Shown one piece after another: positions 23,925 to 32,311 of a stretch of DNA of 64,000 nt. Below the pieces are notes generated by a model. The model was given only the letters and a program-made list of their open reading frames with translations, searched no databases and was not told the DNA's origin. The stretch is from Erysipelotrichaceae bacterium (GTDB lineage: Bacteria > Bacillota_I > Bacilli_A > Erysipelotrichales > Erysipelotrichaceae), in assembly GCA_030526485.1 (NCBI GenBank), contig JAUNCS010000002.1, forward strand, positions 1 through 64,000. Direction: 5' to 3'. The stretch's first letter is position 1, and the number at the start of each line of letters is the position of its first letter. A program made the position numbers and the translations under genes.

Positions 23925-24761
23925 CTAATAGTCCTCTGATGGAGCTGGATGATATTCCAGCAAGATCTGAAGTGATGCATCATGGAATTCAAGAATAGTG
24001 ATTCGCATCGCTTCACCATTAAATTCATAATCAGCGATGTAATTCTTAGTGTATTCACTTGATAAGTCACCATCACCATAGATGCCATTTTCATTTAAGA
24101 TGTTTACAAATTCTTCGATATGACTGGTTTCCGGTTCAGCATCATACATAATGCCCTCTTCAGCTTCCAGTCCACCAATCCAGTCAGTCCCACTGATTTC
24201 GATATAGCCAACATCTTCGATATGTAAATCAGGAATGCCCCACTTAGCCCATTCTTCCGCACTAGGCCAAGAACCCTGGTTGGTATAGCCATCGAAGTTA
24301 TAAATATCCATCGAACCTGTTCCCACTGGCACCGTATTAACCGTGCAGCTGCTTGAGAAGCTATATTCCGGTTCTTCACCAACCCATTGGCTAACTATTT
24401 TCAAAGTCTCATCGCCATTGACGATATCGTCACCCAGCTTATGCCAGCCATTCCAGTTAAAGCCGGTTTCAATCCATTCATTCATGGTGCAGCCAAATTC
24501 CATTACCAGGAAATATGGGTATTCAACACCATTTTCTTCAATATAGAATGGGCAGATATTCTTGCCTGGGAACTTCTCTTGCCAGTAATCCATACTGTAT
24601 TGTATTGGATCACCATCAATCTCAACATTACTGTCTAATGTGTTGTTGATGTTTTCACTTGAAGTGTTTGGTTTTTCCTCCTTTATCTCTTCTTTAGACT
24701 TACAGGCCGCTAAGCTAAGTGCCAGAAAGCCTGTAAGCAAAAATATTATTATCTTTTTCAT
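23925..24761 (-). CDS. Lipoprotein of unknown function
   Basis: A 278-residue lipoprotein with lipobox LAAC (Cys20) followed by a charged, Ser/Asn-rich tether. The mature part is acidic and rich in Trp and Tyr (MDYWQEKFPGKNICPFY, WIETGFNWNGWHKLGDD). No family recognised. AGGAGG precedes the ATG. It forms a two-gene operon with the next lipoprotein gene and lies just downstream of the terminator of the beta-helix/LuxR regulator, which may control it; this is inference from position. Confidence 0.8.
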   Translation of the reverse strand: MKKIIIFLLTGFLALSLAACKSKEEIKEEKPNTSSENINNTLDSNVEIDGDPIQYSMDYWQEKFPGKNICPFYIEENGVEYPYFLVMEFGCTMNEWIETGFNWNGWHKLGDDIVNGDETLKIVSQWVGEEPEYSFSSSCTVNTVPVGTGSMDIYNFDGYTNQGSWPSAEEWAKWGIPDLHIEDVGYIEISGTDWIGGLEAEEGIMYDAEPETSHIEEFVNILNENGIYGDGDLSSEYTKNYIADYEFNGEAMRITILEFHDASLQILLEYHPAPSEDY

Positions 24762-24820
24762 TTCGCTTCCTCCTAACAGGAATAATATTTATACCTAAAG
24801 TATTCCATTATTGAGCAAGC

Positions 24821-24858
24821 TAAAACACCTACCACAGGTAGGGCTAGTGGTAGGTGTT
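24821..24858 (-). terminator. Intrinsic terminator of the beta-helix/LuxR regulator gene
   Basis: A 12-bp stem, AACACCTACCAC (24824-24835) with GTGGTAGGTGTT (24847-24858), ending in TTTTAG on the minus strand. Confidence 0.8.
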
Positions 24859-24862
24859 GTCC

Positions 24863-26845
24863 TTATTTCTTATATATTAATTCCGAATACTTCTTTAATA
24901 AGTCTTCCTTATTGGCACAATCCAGCTTGTCATAGATCTTGCGATAGTAATCCTTAACCGTTGTAATGCCAATACCCAGTTCATAGGCGATTTCTTTTTG
25001 TTTCTTACCAGAAAGCATTTCCATCAGTACTTCAAATTCTCTATTGGTCAGGGTCTGAATCTTAGGATCGATATTCTTTAATCGTTCTATCTCTTCTTCA
25101 TTAAACCAGGCCTTAACAATCTTCTGATTATTGGCCTTAAAGCCTTCCTTGTTTTTGTAACATAAGAAGCCAATCATCACAAGTGCGCCAATTATTACTG
25201 CATAGACACTGATACTTACCTTGGATTTACCACTGTATAGACTTTCATCATAATTAGAACCAAGAACAAATTTCTTGATATTATATCTTCCATTAATCAT
25301 TTTCATTCCAATTTCAGCCGGTATTGTTGTATCAATATTTCCTTTAGATTTAATAACTAAATGATTATTATCAACATCAATTTCCAAACCATCTTCTTTA
25401 GCCTTAGAAGGTGAAGCCAGGTAGTTATAGTTACTAGTATCAGATCTTGCAAAGTCTTTTTCAAAAGTCTCATCAATGATGATATTGCCACTGTAGCTAA
25501 AGTGTGGAATAGCGAAGACATCAGCAGGATGAGATGCCCAAAGCATATAGAAGTCGGGATTTACATAGTTATATTCACTGTCACAGGTATTGCCAATATA
25601 AGTTGAAAGGTTCATTTCCAGATAAGTGACATCCATTTCTTCCATAGCCTCGTTATAGTAAGAATAAATACCACCATAAGCATTTTCGGCACTGTTTCCA
25701 TAAATACTGGAATTGATAATACTTATTTTGGAGCCATTTATTCCTTCGTGATACAAAGCGCCACCCTGGGCCATATTGGACCATGGACCCTTGTCTTCGT
25801 AAGTTCCATCCGTATGAGCCTCAGCTCGATTATCTTTGATTACACAGCCATCAATCTCACCATTTGAATTAGTAAAGGCTAGGCCACCACCCATGGAAGA
25901 TGTATTAGAACTAATTAAGGTATTTCTTAAAACTAGTTCGCCATTATAGGCATAGATTGCTCCGCCCTTAGTTGTATCCATATCAGATAAATAGGCATCC
26001 ATAAAAATATGATTGCTGAGATTATTTTCAAATAGAGAGTCTTCAATAAGCGTTTTGCAACCTGACAGGTAAATAGCGCCACCACCCATACTAAACTGGC
26101 CAGCACCGCTCTTATTGCCCTTAAACGTAGAATTATTGATAGATAATTCAATATTATTGTTTCCTTCAATATACAGGGCTCCACCATCATATCTAGCAAC
26201 GTTATCACTAAACAGACAATCATCAAACGCAATATTCAAATGACAGGCAGAATAATCACCAAACATCTCCATTAAAATCGGAATACTTGTATAGTCCCCA
26301 TAATGAATATTCATAATTGGGCCATATTCATGCATATAGTTTTTAAACTCACACTTATTAAAACTTGAATCAACATTGCCCTTATAGGTAATTGCCTGTT
26401 GAGCCATCAAAGGTTCATCATGAGTATATCTTTCCTCATTTTCATCATATGGCCAGTCAAAGTCTCTATCTGATAAGTTAGCTGTATCAACTCCACCATC
26501 AAAGACTATTCCCTCAAAATTAACAATTATTGATGCACCGCTCTTATCTCCGCTTAAGATAAAAGCTCCATTTTTAAATACTGATTTATCATTAGCACTC
26601 TTTATAGTTAAACTCTTATTGATTTCGATACGCATCCAGGAATTAAAGACATCACCTGGTGGCGTAAAATCAATATCCCCCACTAGCAAGACATCCCCAC
26701 TTTTAGCTGCCTGAATAGCTGACTTTAATTCACTATATGAAGAAATGGTCTTTTCCTTAGCGCTAAGACTAACTGAAAAAGACATCATAAAAACAAATAC
26801 TAAAAAACAACTTAGAATTTTCTTGTATAAACCATTATTATGCAT
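24863..26845 (-). CDS. Transmembrane regulator: extracellular beta-helix domain, one TM helix, cytoplasmic LuxR-type HTH
   Basis: A 660-residue protein with a signal peptide (about 1-29), then some 450 residues of right-handed beta-helix repeats of the pectate-lyase/polymorphic outer membrane protein type (GGALYIEGNNNIELSINNS, GGAIYLSGCKTLIEDSLFEN, GGAIYAYNGELVLRNT). A single membrane helix lies at about 543-563, and a LuxR/GerE helix-turn-helix at about 599-655 (LTNREFEVLMEMLSGKKQKEI ... ITTVKDYYRKIYDKL). The outer domain faces out and the DNA-binding domain in, so signals pass across the membrane in one polypeptide. GGAGGATC precedes the ATG. Ligand and targets are unknown; the two lipoprotein genes downstream are candidates. 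Confidence 0.85.
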   Translation of the reverse strand: MHNNGLYKKILSCFLVFVFMMSFSVSLSAKEKTISSYSELKSAIQAAKSGDVLLVGDIDFTPPGDVFNSWMRIEINKSLTIKSANDKSVFKNGAFILSGDKSGASIIVNFEGIVFDGGVDTANLSDRDFDWPYDENEERYTHDEPLMAQQAITYKGNVDSSFNKCEFKNYMHEYGPIMNIHYGDYTSIPILMEMFGDYSACHLNIAFDDCLFSDNVARYDGGALYIEGNNNIELSINNSTFKGNKSGAGQFSMGGGAIYLSGCKTLIEDSLFENNLSNHIFMDAYLSDMDTTKGGAIYAYNGELVLRNTLISSNTSSMGGGLAFTNSNGEIDGCVIKDNRAEAHTDGTYEDKGPWSNMAQGGALYHEGINGSKISIINSSIYGNSAENAYGGIYSYYNEAMEEMDVTYLEMNLSTYIGNTCDSEYNYVNPDFYMLWASHPADVFAIPHFSYSGNIIIDETFEKDFARSDTSNYNYLASPSKAKEDGLEIDVDNNHLVIKSKGNIDTTIPAEIGMKMINGRYNIKKFVLGSNYDESLYSGKSKVSISVYAVIIGALVMIGFLCYKNKEGFKANNQKIVKAWFNEEEIERLKNIDPKIQTLTNREFEVLMEMLSGKKQKEIAYELGIGITTVKDYYRKIYDKLDCANKEDLLKKYSELIYKK

Positions 26846-26887
26846 CAGGGGATCCTCCCACCTATTGATGACATTATTCTACAAAAT

Positions 26888-26914
26888 AAAACAAAGGCTT
26901 GTCTAAACAAGCCT
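26888..26914 (-). terminator. Intrinsic terminator of the PD-(D/E)XK nuclease gene
   Basis: AGGCTTG (26895-26901) with CAAGCCT (26908-26914) and a T-rich tail on the minus strand. Confidence 0.85.
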
Positions 26915-26920
26915 CATAAA

Positions 26921-27817
26921 CTATTTATTTTCATTAAGTTTTGCCAGAATCAAATCAGCAGTAGAATCATCAACAGCCAACCTGCTTAAAGCCTCTTCAA
27001 CAGGCATACCTGTTTCAACCAGCTTCAACACATTATCAACAGTCGCATTCCTGGCACCATCTTCAAGCCCATACTGATAACCAGCAATTTTCCATTCTTC
27101 CAGAATTATTGGCATATTAGTTGAATCCTCCTTTTTAAACATTATATCGAAATTCTCATTCAGAATATCTATCTTGCATTCCGGTAAAAGAGTTTTCTCT
27201 AAAAAGATTATTCTAAACATATCCAGGATGTCATAAAAAGCGGAACTATCCATTGTTTTCTTTTTACCAACATTCATCATTATGATATGAGGTATATCAT
27301 AATTATCCTTATGTTCATGATACTCACCTTTAAGATGTTCCTCAGATAAGCAATAATGATTAATAGTATCCTCACTATTTTTACCAGGATTAAAACAAAT
27401 CCAGATGGTATATACTTTCCTTAATTTTCCATAATCTGATCCACTAAAACTTTCATTCTTCTGTCTGGCTATCAATCTTGAAGAGTAATAAATTGCTCTT
27501 TTCAATAAGGGATATCCTGGATTTACAACATTCTGGGATTCAACATCAATATATAGTCCTATTGAATCTTCGCTGTTTGGTAACTTAGCTGTAAATAAGA
27601 CATCATAAATAATCTTGGCGCCCTCTACCCTAATATCCTCGTTCTGAATGCCTTTTACATTTCTTGAATCACCGCCATCTTCAATCAGTTCTACTATCTC
27701 GCTAATGCTTAGATTTTGATATTCAGGAATTACAGCCTTCATTACATTTGCCAGTACTCTTTTATTGGATAAGATATTTCTGCTTCTTTCATCTACTAGC
27801 ATTTCTTGTGAATTCAT
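26921..27817 (-). CDS. Rpn family / PD-(D/E)XK nuclease-transposase-like protein
   Basis: A 298-residue protein of the PDDEXK_2 (Rpn-like) group, which promotes recA-independent recombination in E. coli and is often annotated as a transposase. The nuclease core is seen as LYIDVESQNVVNPGYPL, and a C-terminal part (GYQYGLEDGARNATVDNVLKLVETGMPVEEAL, shortened here) is the helical tail common in Clostridia copies. It is a lone gene with its own terminator and no inverted repeats beside it, so there is no sign of an active element. GGAGG precedes the ATG. A candidate promoter is TTGGAG (27906-27911), 17 bp, TATACT (27883-27888). Similar genes occur in multiple copies in gut Firmicutes. Confidence 0.85.
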   Translation of the reverse strand: MNSQEMLVDERSRNILSNKRVLANVMKAVIPEYQNLSISEIVELIEDGGDSRNVKGIQNEDIRVEGAKIIYDVLFTAKLPNSEDSIGLYIDVESQNVVNPGYPLLKRAIYYSSRLIARQKNESFSGSDYGKLRKVYTIWICFNPGKNSEDTINHYCLSEEHLKGEYHEHKDNYDIPHIIMMNVGKKKTMDSSAFYDILDMFRIIFLEKTLLPECKIDILNENFDIMFKKEDSTNMPIILEEWKIAGYQYGLEDGARNATVDNVLKLVETGMPVEEALSRLAVDDSTADLILAKLNENK

Positions 27818-27983
27818 CTATTCACCTCCTATACTTCTTTATTGTGAAAATACTTTTAAAAATCCTCACTTTATAAGAAAAAAGTATAAAAAGTTTTAAA
27901 TTCTTCTCCAAAACTTCTCCAAAAAAGAATATGACAATTATTAAGAATTAATTAACTAGTTCAATCCCGCCCTTCCAGAACGC

Positions 27984-28009
27984 GAAAAAAAGGATTCTTT
28001 CGAACCCTT
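27984..28009 (-). terminator. Intrinsic terminator of the tRNA-Ile-Ala operon
   Basis: AAGGATTC (27990-27997) and GAACCCTT (28002-28009) with a seven-T tract on the minus strand. Confidence 0.88.
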
Positions 28010-28020
28010 AAATTTCAACT

Positions 28021-28096
28021 TGGTGGAGCATAGCGGGATCGAACCGCTGACCTCCTGCGTGCAAAGCAGGCGCTCTCCCAGCTGAGCTAATGCCCC
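28021..28096 (-). tRNA. tRNA-Ala (TGC)
   Basis: A 76-base cloverleaf on the minus strand with acceptor stem GGGGCAT/ATGCTCC, anticodon TGC, T-loop GGTTCGATCCC and an encoded CCA. Confidence 0.97.
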
Positions 28097-28104
28097 AAGT
28101 TTTA

Positions 28105-28181
<77 letters not shown>

Positions 28182-28229
28182 ATATATTTCAACGCTGTAA
28201 GTAGCTGAGCTACTTTACTGCGCTCATTA

Positions 28230-28257
28230 ATAATACCATATCCACAGAACTTTGCAA
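28230..28257 (-). promoter_or_regulatory. Promoter of the tRNA-Ile-Ala operon
   Basis: TTGCAA (28252-28257), 16-bp spacer and TATTAT (28230-28235) with TG upstream, on the minus strand. The leader contains a perfect 8-bp inverted repeat (28199-28215, AAGTAGCT, G, AGCTACTT), perhaps a processing hairpin. Confidence 0.75.
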
Positions 28258-28261
28258 TAGG

Positions 28262-28302
28262 TTTTTTAAAATTTTTTTAATTTTTTTAAAATTTTTATTT
28301 TT
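28262..28302 (-). promoter_or_regulatory. Phased A-tracts (UP-like element) upstream of the tRNA promoter
   Basis: Runs of 5-7 T on the plus strand begin at 28262, 28272, 28281 and 28292, about one helical turn apart, directly upstream of the tRNA -35 box. Such curved A-tracts usually bind the alpha subunit and boost stable-RNA promoters. The same DNA also precedes the phosphohexomutase gene on the plus strand. The remaining gap DNA (27818-27983) shows only the nuclease gene's probable promoter. Confidence 0.65.
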
Positions 28303-28364
28303 GACCCGCAAAACTGCTTCTATCGGTATGGGTCTAGTATACAATAAATTCGAGGATAAAACAT

Positions 28365-30059
28365 ATGAATTATAAAGAAAAGTATAATGAATGGCTAAAT
28401 TATCTTAAAGATGATAGCGCTCTTAAGCAACAGCTATTAGCTATTAAAGATGATGAAGCCGAAATTGAAGACCGCTTCTACCAGCATTTAACATTCGGTA
28501 CTGCGGGTCTTAGAGGCAAGATTGGTGCCGGTACCAACCGTATGAATGTTTATACAGTAGCCCGTGCAACTCAAGGTATTGCCAACTACATCATTGAACA
28601 TGGAAAAGAAGCTATGGACAAGGGTGTAGCTATTGCCTATGACTCTCGTCATTATTCTAAAGAATTCTCAATCCTTACGGCGAGAATTCTGGCTGCCAAT
28701 GGTATTAAGGTTTACGTCTTCCCAGACCTAAGACCTACACCAGAACTGGCCTTTGTCATTAGAAAACTAGGCTGTACTTCTGGTATTAATATCACTGCTT
28801 CTCATAACCCAAAAGACTATAACGGTTATAAGGCATACTGGAGTGATGGCTGCCAGGTTGCCAGTGATGTTGCCAAGGGTATGTTAGACAAGATTAATGA
28901 AGTAGATTTCTTTGAAGGTGCTAAGGGCATGCCATATGAAGAAGCTATTGCCTCAGGTATGATTACTGTCTTAGGTGAAGAAATGGACAGAGCTTACCTT
29001 GATTGTATCGAAGGCTTAGCCATCCATTCAGGCGATGAATTAGACCTGGATATTCCACTTGTCTATACACCACTAAATGGTGCTGGTTCTATTCCATTTA
29101 GAACTATGCTGAAGGATAGAGGCTTTAAAAACTGGCATATCGTTAAGGAACAGGAAATGCCAGATCCTGATTTCACTACTGTTGGCTATCCTAACCCTGA
29201 AAGCCCTGCAGCTTTCAAGATGGCTGAAGAACTTGGTAAACAGACAGGTGCTGAACTATTAATGGCTACTGACCCAGACTCAGACCGTTTCGCTATTGAA
29301 ATCAGAGATGACGAAGGAAACTATATCCCACTAAATGGTAATCAGACTGGTTATCTATTGGTTAACTATATTCTTGAAGGTCACCATGATGCAGGAACTC
29401 TTCCAAAGAATGGCGCCATGGTTAAATCGATTGTTACAAGTAATATGTCTACTATCATGGCTGAAAGCTATGGTGTAAAGATGATTGAATCCTTAACTGG
29501 TTTCAAGAACATCTGCGGACGTATCCCATATCTTGAAGAAAACAATCTGGTTTATTTATTTGGCTATGAAGAATCAGTTGGCTATGGTGCTTGCAAGGAT
29601 ATCCGCGATAAAGATGGTATCTCTGCTGGTATGCTGGTAGCTGAAGCTGCTGCTTACTACCGCAAACAGGGTAAGACTTTATGGCAGGTTCTTGAATCTT
29701 TATTTGAAAAATATGGCTATTTCGCTGAAGATGAACCAAATCTAATCCTTGAAGGTGTTGAGGGTTCTAATAGATTCAAGAGAATGATGACTGCTGTTAG
29801 AAATAATCCGCCAATGGAAATTGCCGGCTATAAAGTTACGCAATTAATCGACTACATCAACGGTTATGAAGATATTGAAGCTTCTAATGTTCTAAAGTTT
29901 GTCTTAGACAACAACAGCTGGTTTGCAATCAGACCTAGTGGTACTGAACCTAAGATTAAGTTCTACTTCTATACCTGCCAAAACAGTAGAGAAGAAGCAT
30001 TGGCTGTAAATAAAAAGATAAAAGAAGCAATTCTTGAAATTGTTAATGCGATTGACTAA
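28365..30059 (+). CDS. Phosphoglucomutase/phosphomannomutase (alpha-D-phosphohexomutase)
   Basis: A 564-residue enzyme interconverting hexose 1- and 6-phosphates, resembling Bacillus PgcA. The active-site serine loop is TASHNPKDYNGYK (about residues 143-155), the metal-binding loop is DPDSDR, the sugar-binding loop GYEESVGYG, and the phosphate-binding loop RPSGTEPKIKFY is near the C-terminus. All four domains are complete. CGAGG precedes the ATG. The gene stands alone with a strong terminator. Confidence 0.96.
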   Translation: MNYKEKYNEWLNYLKDDSALKQQLLAIKDDEAEIEDRFYQHLTFGTAGLRGKIGAGTNRMNVYTVARATQGIANYIIEHGKEAMDKGVAIAYDSRHYSKEFSILTARILAANGIKVYVFPDLRPTPELAFVIRKLGCTSGINITASHNPKDYNGYKAYWSDGCQVASDVAKGMLDKINEVDFFEGAKGMPYEEAIASGMITVLGEEMDRAYLDCIEGLAIHSGDELDLDIPLVYTPLNGAGSIPFRTMLKDRGFKNWHIVKEQEMPDPDFTTVGYPNPESPAAFKMAEELGKQTGAELLMATDPDSDRFAIEIRDDEGNYIPLNGNQTGYLLVNYILEGHHDAGTLPKNGAMVKSIVTSNMSTIMAESYGVKMIESLTGFKNICGRIPYLEENNLVYLFGYEESVGYGACKDIRDKDGISAGMLVAEAAAYYRKQGKTLWQVLESLFEKYGYFAEDEPNLILEGVEGSNRFKRMMTAVRNNPPMEIAGYKVTQLIDYINGYEDIEASNVLKFVLDNNSWFAIRPSGTEPKIKFYFYTCQNSREEALAVNKKIKEAILEIVNAID

Positions 30060-30089
30060 GATGATTGGCTTATGCCAGTCATCTTTTTT
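30059..30089 (+). terminator. Intrinsic terminator of the phosphohexomutase gene
   Basis: An 11-bp stem, AGATGATTGGC (30059-30069) with GCCAGTCATCT (30074-30084), and a T-tract that runs directly into the -10 box of the next gene. Confidence 0.92.
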
Positions 30090-30094
30090 ATAAT
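30065..30094 (+). promoter_or_regulatory. Promoter of leaderless DUF1294 gene, overlapping a terminator
   Basis: TATAAT (30089-30094) ends 6 bases before the ATG at 30101. TTGGCT (30065-30070) lies 18 bp upstream, inside the terminator stem of the phosphohexomutase gene. No Shine-Dalgarno sequence is present. Confidence 0.6.
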
Positions 30095-30100
30095 GAATTC

Positions 30101-30370
30101 ATGTTTTATTACTTACTGTTTATCAATATCTTCGCCTTTTTAATGTTTGGTCTGGATAAGTATCGCGCCATTAAGAAATTATGGCGTACCAGCGAAAAGA
30201 CCCTCTTTCTTTTAGCTATGCTTGGTGGAGCCTATGGATCATTACTTGGCATGTATATCTTTCATCACAAAACAAAAAAGGCCATATTTAATTACGGCCT
30301 TCCCATTCTATGTATTATTGAAATGTTTGTCTTAGCGATAATCTCTAATTCTTTCAATAGCCTTTTCTAA
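30101..30370 (+). CDS. DUF1294 family small membrane protein
   Basis: An 89-residue protein with two or three membrane helices. The family hallmark GLDKYRAIKKLWRTSEKTLF and LGGAYGSLLGMYIFHHKTKK, a motif shared by many DUF1294 proteins, is clear; function is unknown. The ATG at 30101 is preferred over an earlier one at 30065 because the earlier one lies inside the upstream terminator. Its last 39 bases overlap the convergent aminotransferase gene. Confidence 0.85.
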   Translation: MFYYLLFINIFAFLMFGLDKYRAIKKLWRTSEKTLFLLAMLGGAYGSLLGMYIFHHKTKKAIFNYGLPILCIIEMFVLAIISNSFNSLF

Positions 30371-31483
30371 TGTAGCCATTGGTGAAGCGATAGAGAAACG
30401 GATGTAATTATCCCATTCCTCGCCAAAAGTAACACCAGGAGTAGCTACAATACCTACTTTTTCTAATAGATCATCACAGAATTCAATAGACTTCTTACCA
30501 GAAGCCGAAATATCTACCCAGTAATAGAAACTGCACTTAGGGCACTTACCATTAAAATATGGGTGTTTATTTAGTTCGGTATGGAAGTAATTCATTCTCT
30601 CTTCCAGATAATCATTGTATGGTTCAATATGATCCCAAGGATGATTATAGATAGCTAAAGCACCATACTGCATTGGTGTTGAAGTATTAGTGATAGTCTG
30701 TTGAGCATATAGAGCCATCTTCTTAGTTAATTTACTGTTAGCTAAGGCATAACCTAAACGATAACCAGTCATTGAATGTGACTTTGAATAACCATTTACC
30801 ACAACCAGTCTGTCCTTTAATTCTTTAACAGAAATAAATGAATGATGAATCTGTCCACGATAAATCAGCTTTTCATATACTTCATCAGAAATGACATAAG
30901 TATTTGGATGTTTTAAAGCGATTCTGGCAATAACCTCTACTTCTTCCTTAGTAAACATTGATCCAGCCGGATTATTAGGCGAGTTTACAAGGATGGCCTT
31001 AGTATTATCATTTACCGCCTTATCTAAAGCTTCTTCATTTAAAGTTAAATCTTCATTTAAGCAGACATAAACCATCTTAGCTGTTGGCTCAGCCAAAGCT
31101 ACATTGCTTGGATAGCTTAAGTAATATGGCGAAATGATAACAACTTCATCATTTGGTTCAAGTAATGAACATAAAGCGAAATAAGAAGCTGGCTTTACAC
31201 CCGGTGTAATCATTACTTCACTGGCATCATAATCTGAGCCATAAGTCTTATTTACATCGTTGGCGATAGCTTCTCTTAACTCCTTAACACCCTGACAGTT
31301 ACTGTATCTTGTCTTGCCTGATTTCATAGCTTCATAGATACCTTCAATGACATATTCTGGTGTCTTCATATCAGGCTCACCTACACATAATGAAATGATG
31401 TCTCTACCCTGAGCCTTCATCTCATCTGCCATATCTGAGTATTTATGATTTAATGCTTCCTTAACATCTTCTGTAAAATGCAT
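30332..31483 (-). CDS. PLP-dependent class I/II aminotransferase
   Basis: A 383-residue fold-type I aminotransferase. The PLP lysine lies in the VVNGYSKSHSMTGYRLGY segment (SKS), with the SPNNPAGS aspartate-region motif and the C-terminal RFSIASP arginine that binds the substrate carboxylate. It resembles aspartate/aromatic-type aminotransferases; the amino donor cannot be set from sequence. TGAGG precedes the ATG. It stands alone between murI and the convergent DUF1294 gene. Confidence 0.92.
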   Translation of the reverse strand: MHFTEDVKEALNHKYSDMADEMKAQGRDIISLCVGEPDMKTPEYVIEGIYEAMKSGKTRYSNCQGVKELREAIANDVNKTYGSDYDASEVMITPGVKPASYFALCSLLEPNDEVVIISPYYLSYPSNVALAEPTAKMVYVCLNEDLTLNEEALDKAVNDNTKAILVNSPNNPAGSMFTKEEVEVIARIALKHPNTYVISDEVYEKLIYRGQIHHSFISVKELKDRLVVVNGYSKSHSMTGYRLGYALANSKLTKKMALYAQQTITNTSTPMQYGALAIYNHPWDHIEPYNDYLEERMNYFHTELNKHPYFNGKCPKCSFYYWVDISASGKKSIEFCDDLLEKVGIVATPGVTFGEEWDNYIRFSIASPMATLEKAIERIRDYR

Positions 31484-31552
31484 AATAAATTTACCTCATT
31501 TATTCAAGGATACCACTTCTGATATTTTGAAACAAATTCAAACCTTTTAATT

Positions 31553-31581
31553 TAAAAAAGTAAGCTAATGATTGCTTACTT
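31553..31581 (-). terminator. Intrinsic terminator of murD-murI
   Basis: AAGTAAGC (31558-31565) with GCTTACTT (31574-31581) and a T-tract on the minus strand; the hairpin includes the murI stop codon. Confidence 0.85.
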
Positions 31582-32311
31582 CCTCTAATTCCCTAACATT
31601 TAGAAACATACTGGCATTCTTCTTGAAGATATCCACATCCCCAGAGACATAAAACTCCAGTACCGGTTCCTTTTTATTGCCATTAGACAATTCTCTTGAA
31701 AGCACATTGCCACTGTTTACCAGCTTAACCTTGCCATCCAGATACTTATCAATCTTTTCCGCAATAATTGGATAATGGGTACAACCCAGAATCAAAGTAT
31801 CAATGCCCTCTTTCTTTAAAGGAGCCAGATATTCATCGATAGCTTCATCCATTACCTTGGTATCAAGCTTGCCCTGTTCAATTAAAACTGCAAACTTAGG
31901 ACAAGGCATTTCATAGACCTCATAGCCCTTTAATTTATTCTTAAAAGCGTGAGAAGCGATTGTCGCATTAGTAGCGATAACCCCAATCTTTCTATTTTGA
32001 GTTAACTCTTCAGCTTCAATGCAGGCTGCATCAATAATGCCCAGAATATTGAAATCATATTCTTTCTTTAATGGCTCCAAGACATTAGAACTAACCGTAC
32101 CACAGGCAGCGATAATTTCATCGGCACCCTTCTTTCTTAAGAATTCCACGTTCTGCTTGGCCAATTCAAAAAGAGTAGCCCTATCCTTTTCACCATATGG
32201 GACATTAATGGTATCCCCATAGAAAATTATTTTGTCATAGGTATTGTTTTTTAAGATCTCTTTTAAGACAGTAAGACCACCCAGTCCACTATCAAAAATA
32301 CCTAAATTCAT
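31565..32311 (-). CDS. murI: Glutamate racemase
   Basis: Makes D-glutamate for peptidoglycan. In 248 residues the two catalytic cysteines are visible in AACGTVSSNV (about Cys69) and LGCTHYP (about Cys178), and the N-terminal FDSGLGGLTVLKEI is typical. The start overlaps the murD stop (TAATG), so MurI and MurD, which adds D-glutamate, are made from one transcript. Confidence 0.96.
   Translation of the reverse strand: MNLGIFDSGLGGLTVLKEILKNNTYDKIIFYGDTINVPYGEKDRATLFELAKQNVEFLRKKGADEIIAACGTVSSNVLEPLKKEYDFNILGIIDAACIEAEELTQNRKIGVIATNATIASHAFKNKLKGYEVYEMPCPKFAVLIEQGKLDTKVMDEAIDEYLAPLKKEGIDTLILGCTHYPIIAEKIDKYLDGKVKLVNSGNVLSRELSNGNKKEPVLEFYVSGDVDIFKKNASMFLNVRELEEVSNH

Noticed and set aside
26921-27817. 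Active insertion sequence around the PD-(D/E)XK gene
   Set aside because: No terminal inverted repeats or target duplications are visible; the gene has its own terminator like a normal chromosomal gene.
27901-27931. Short direct repeat (TTTTGGAGAAG twice) upstream of the nuclease gene
   Set aside because: Two copies in AT-rich DNA, no symmetry and no link to insertion; not enough for an attachment site or element end.
28199-28215. Possible tRNA remnant (a GTAGCTCAGCTAC-like D-arm) upstream of tRNA-Ile
   Set aside because: It is a perfect inverted repeat and lacks other tRNA parts; a leader hairpin is simpler.
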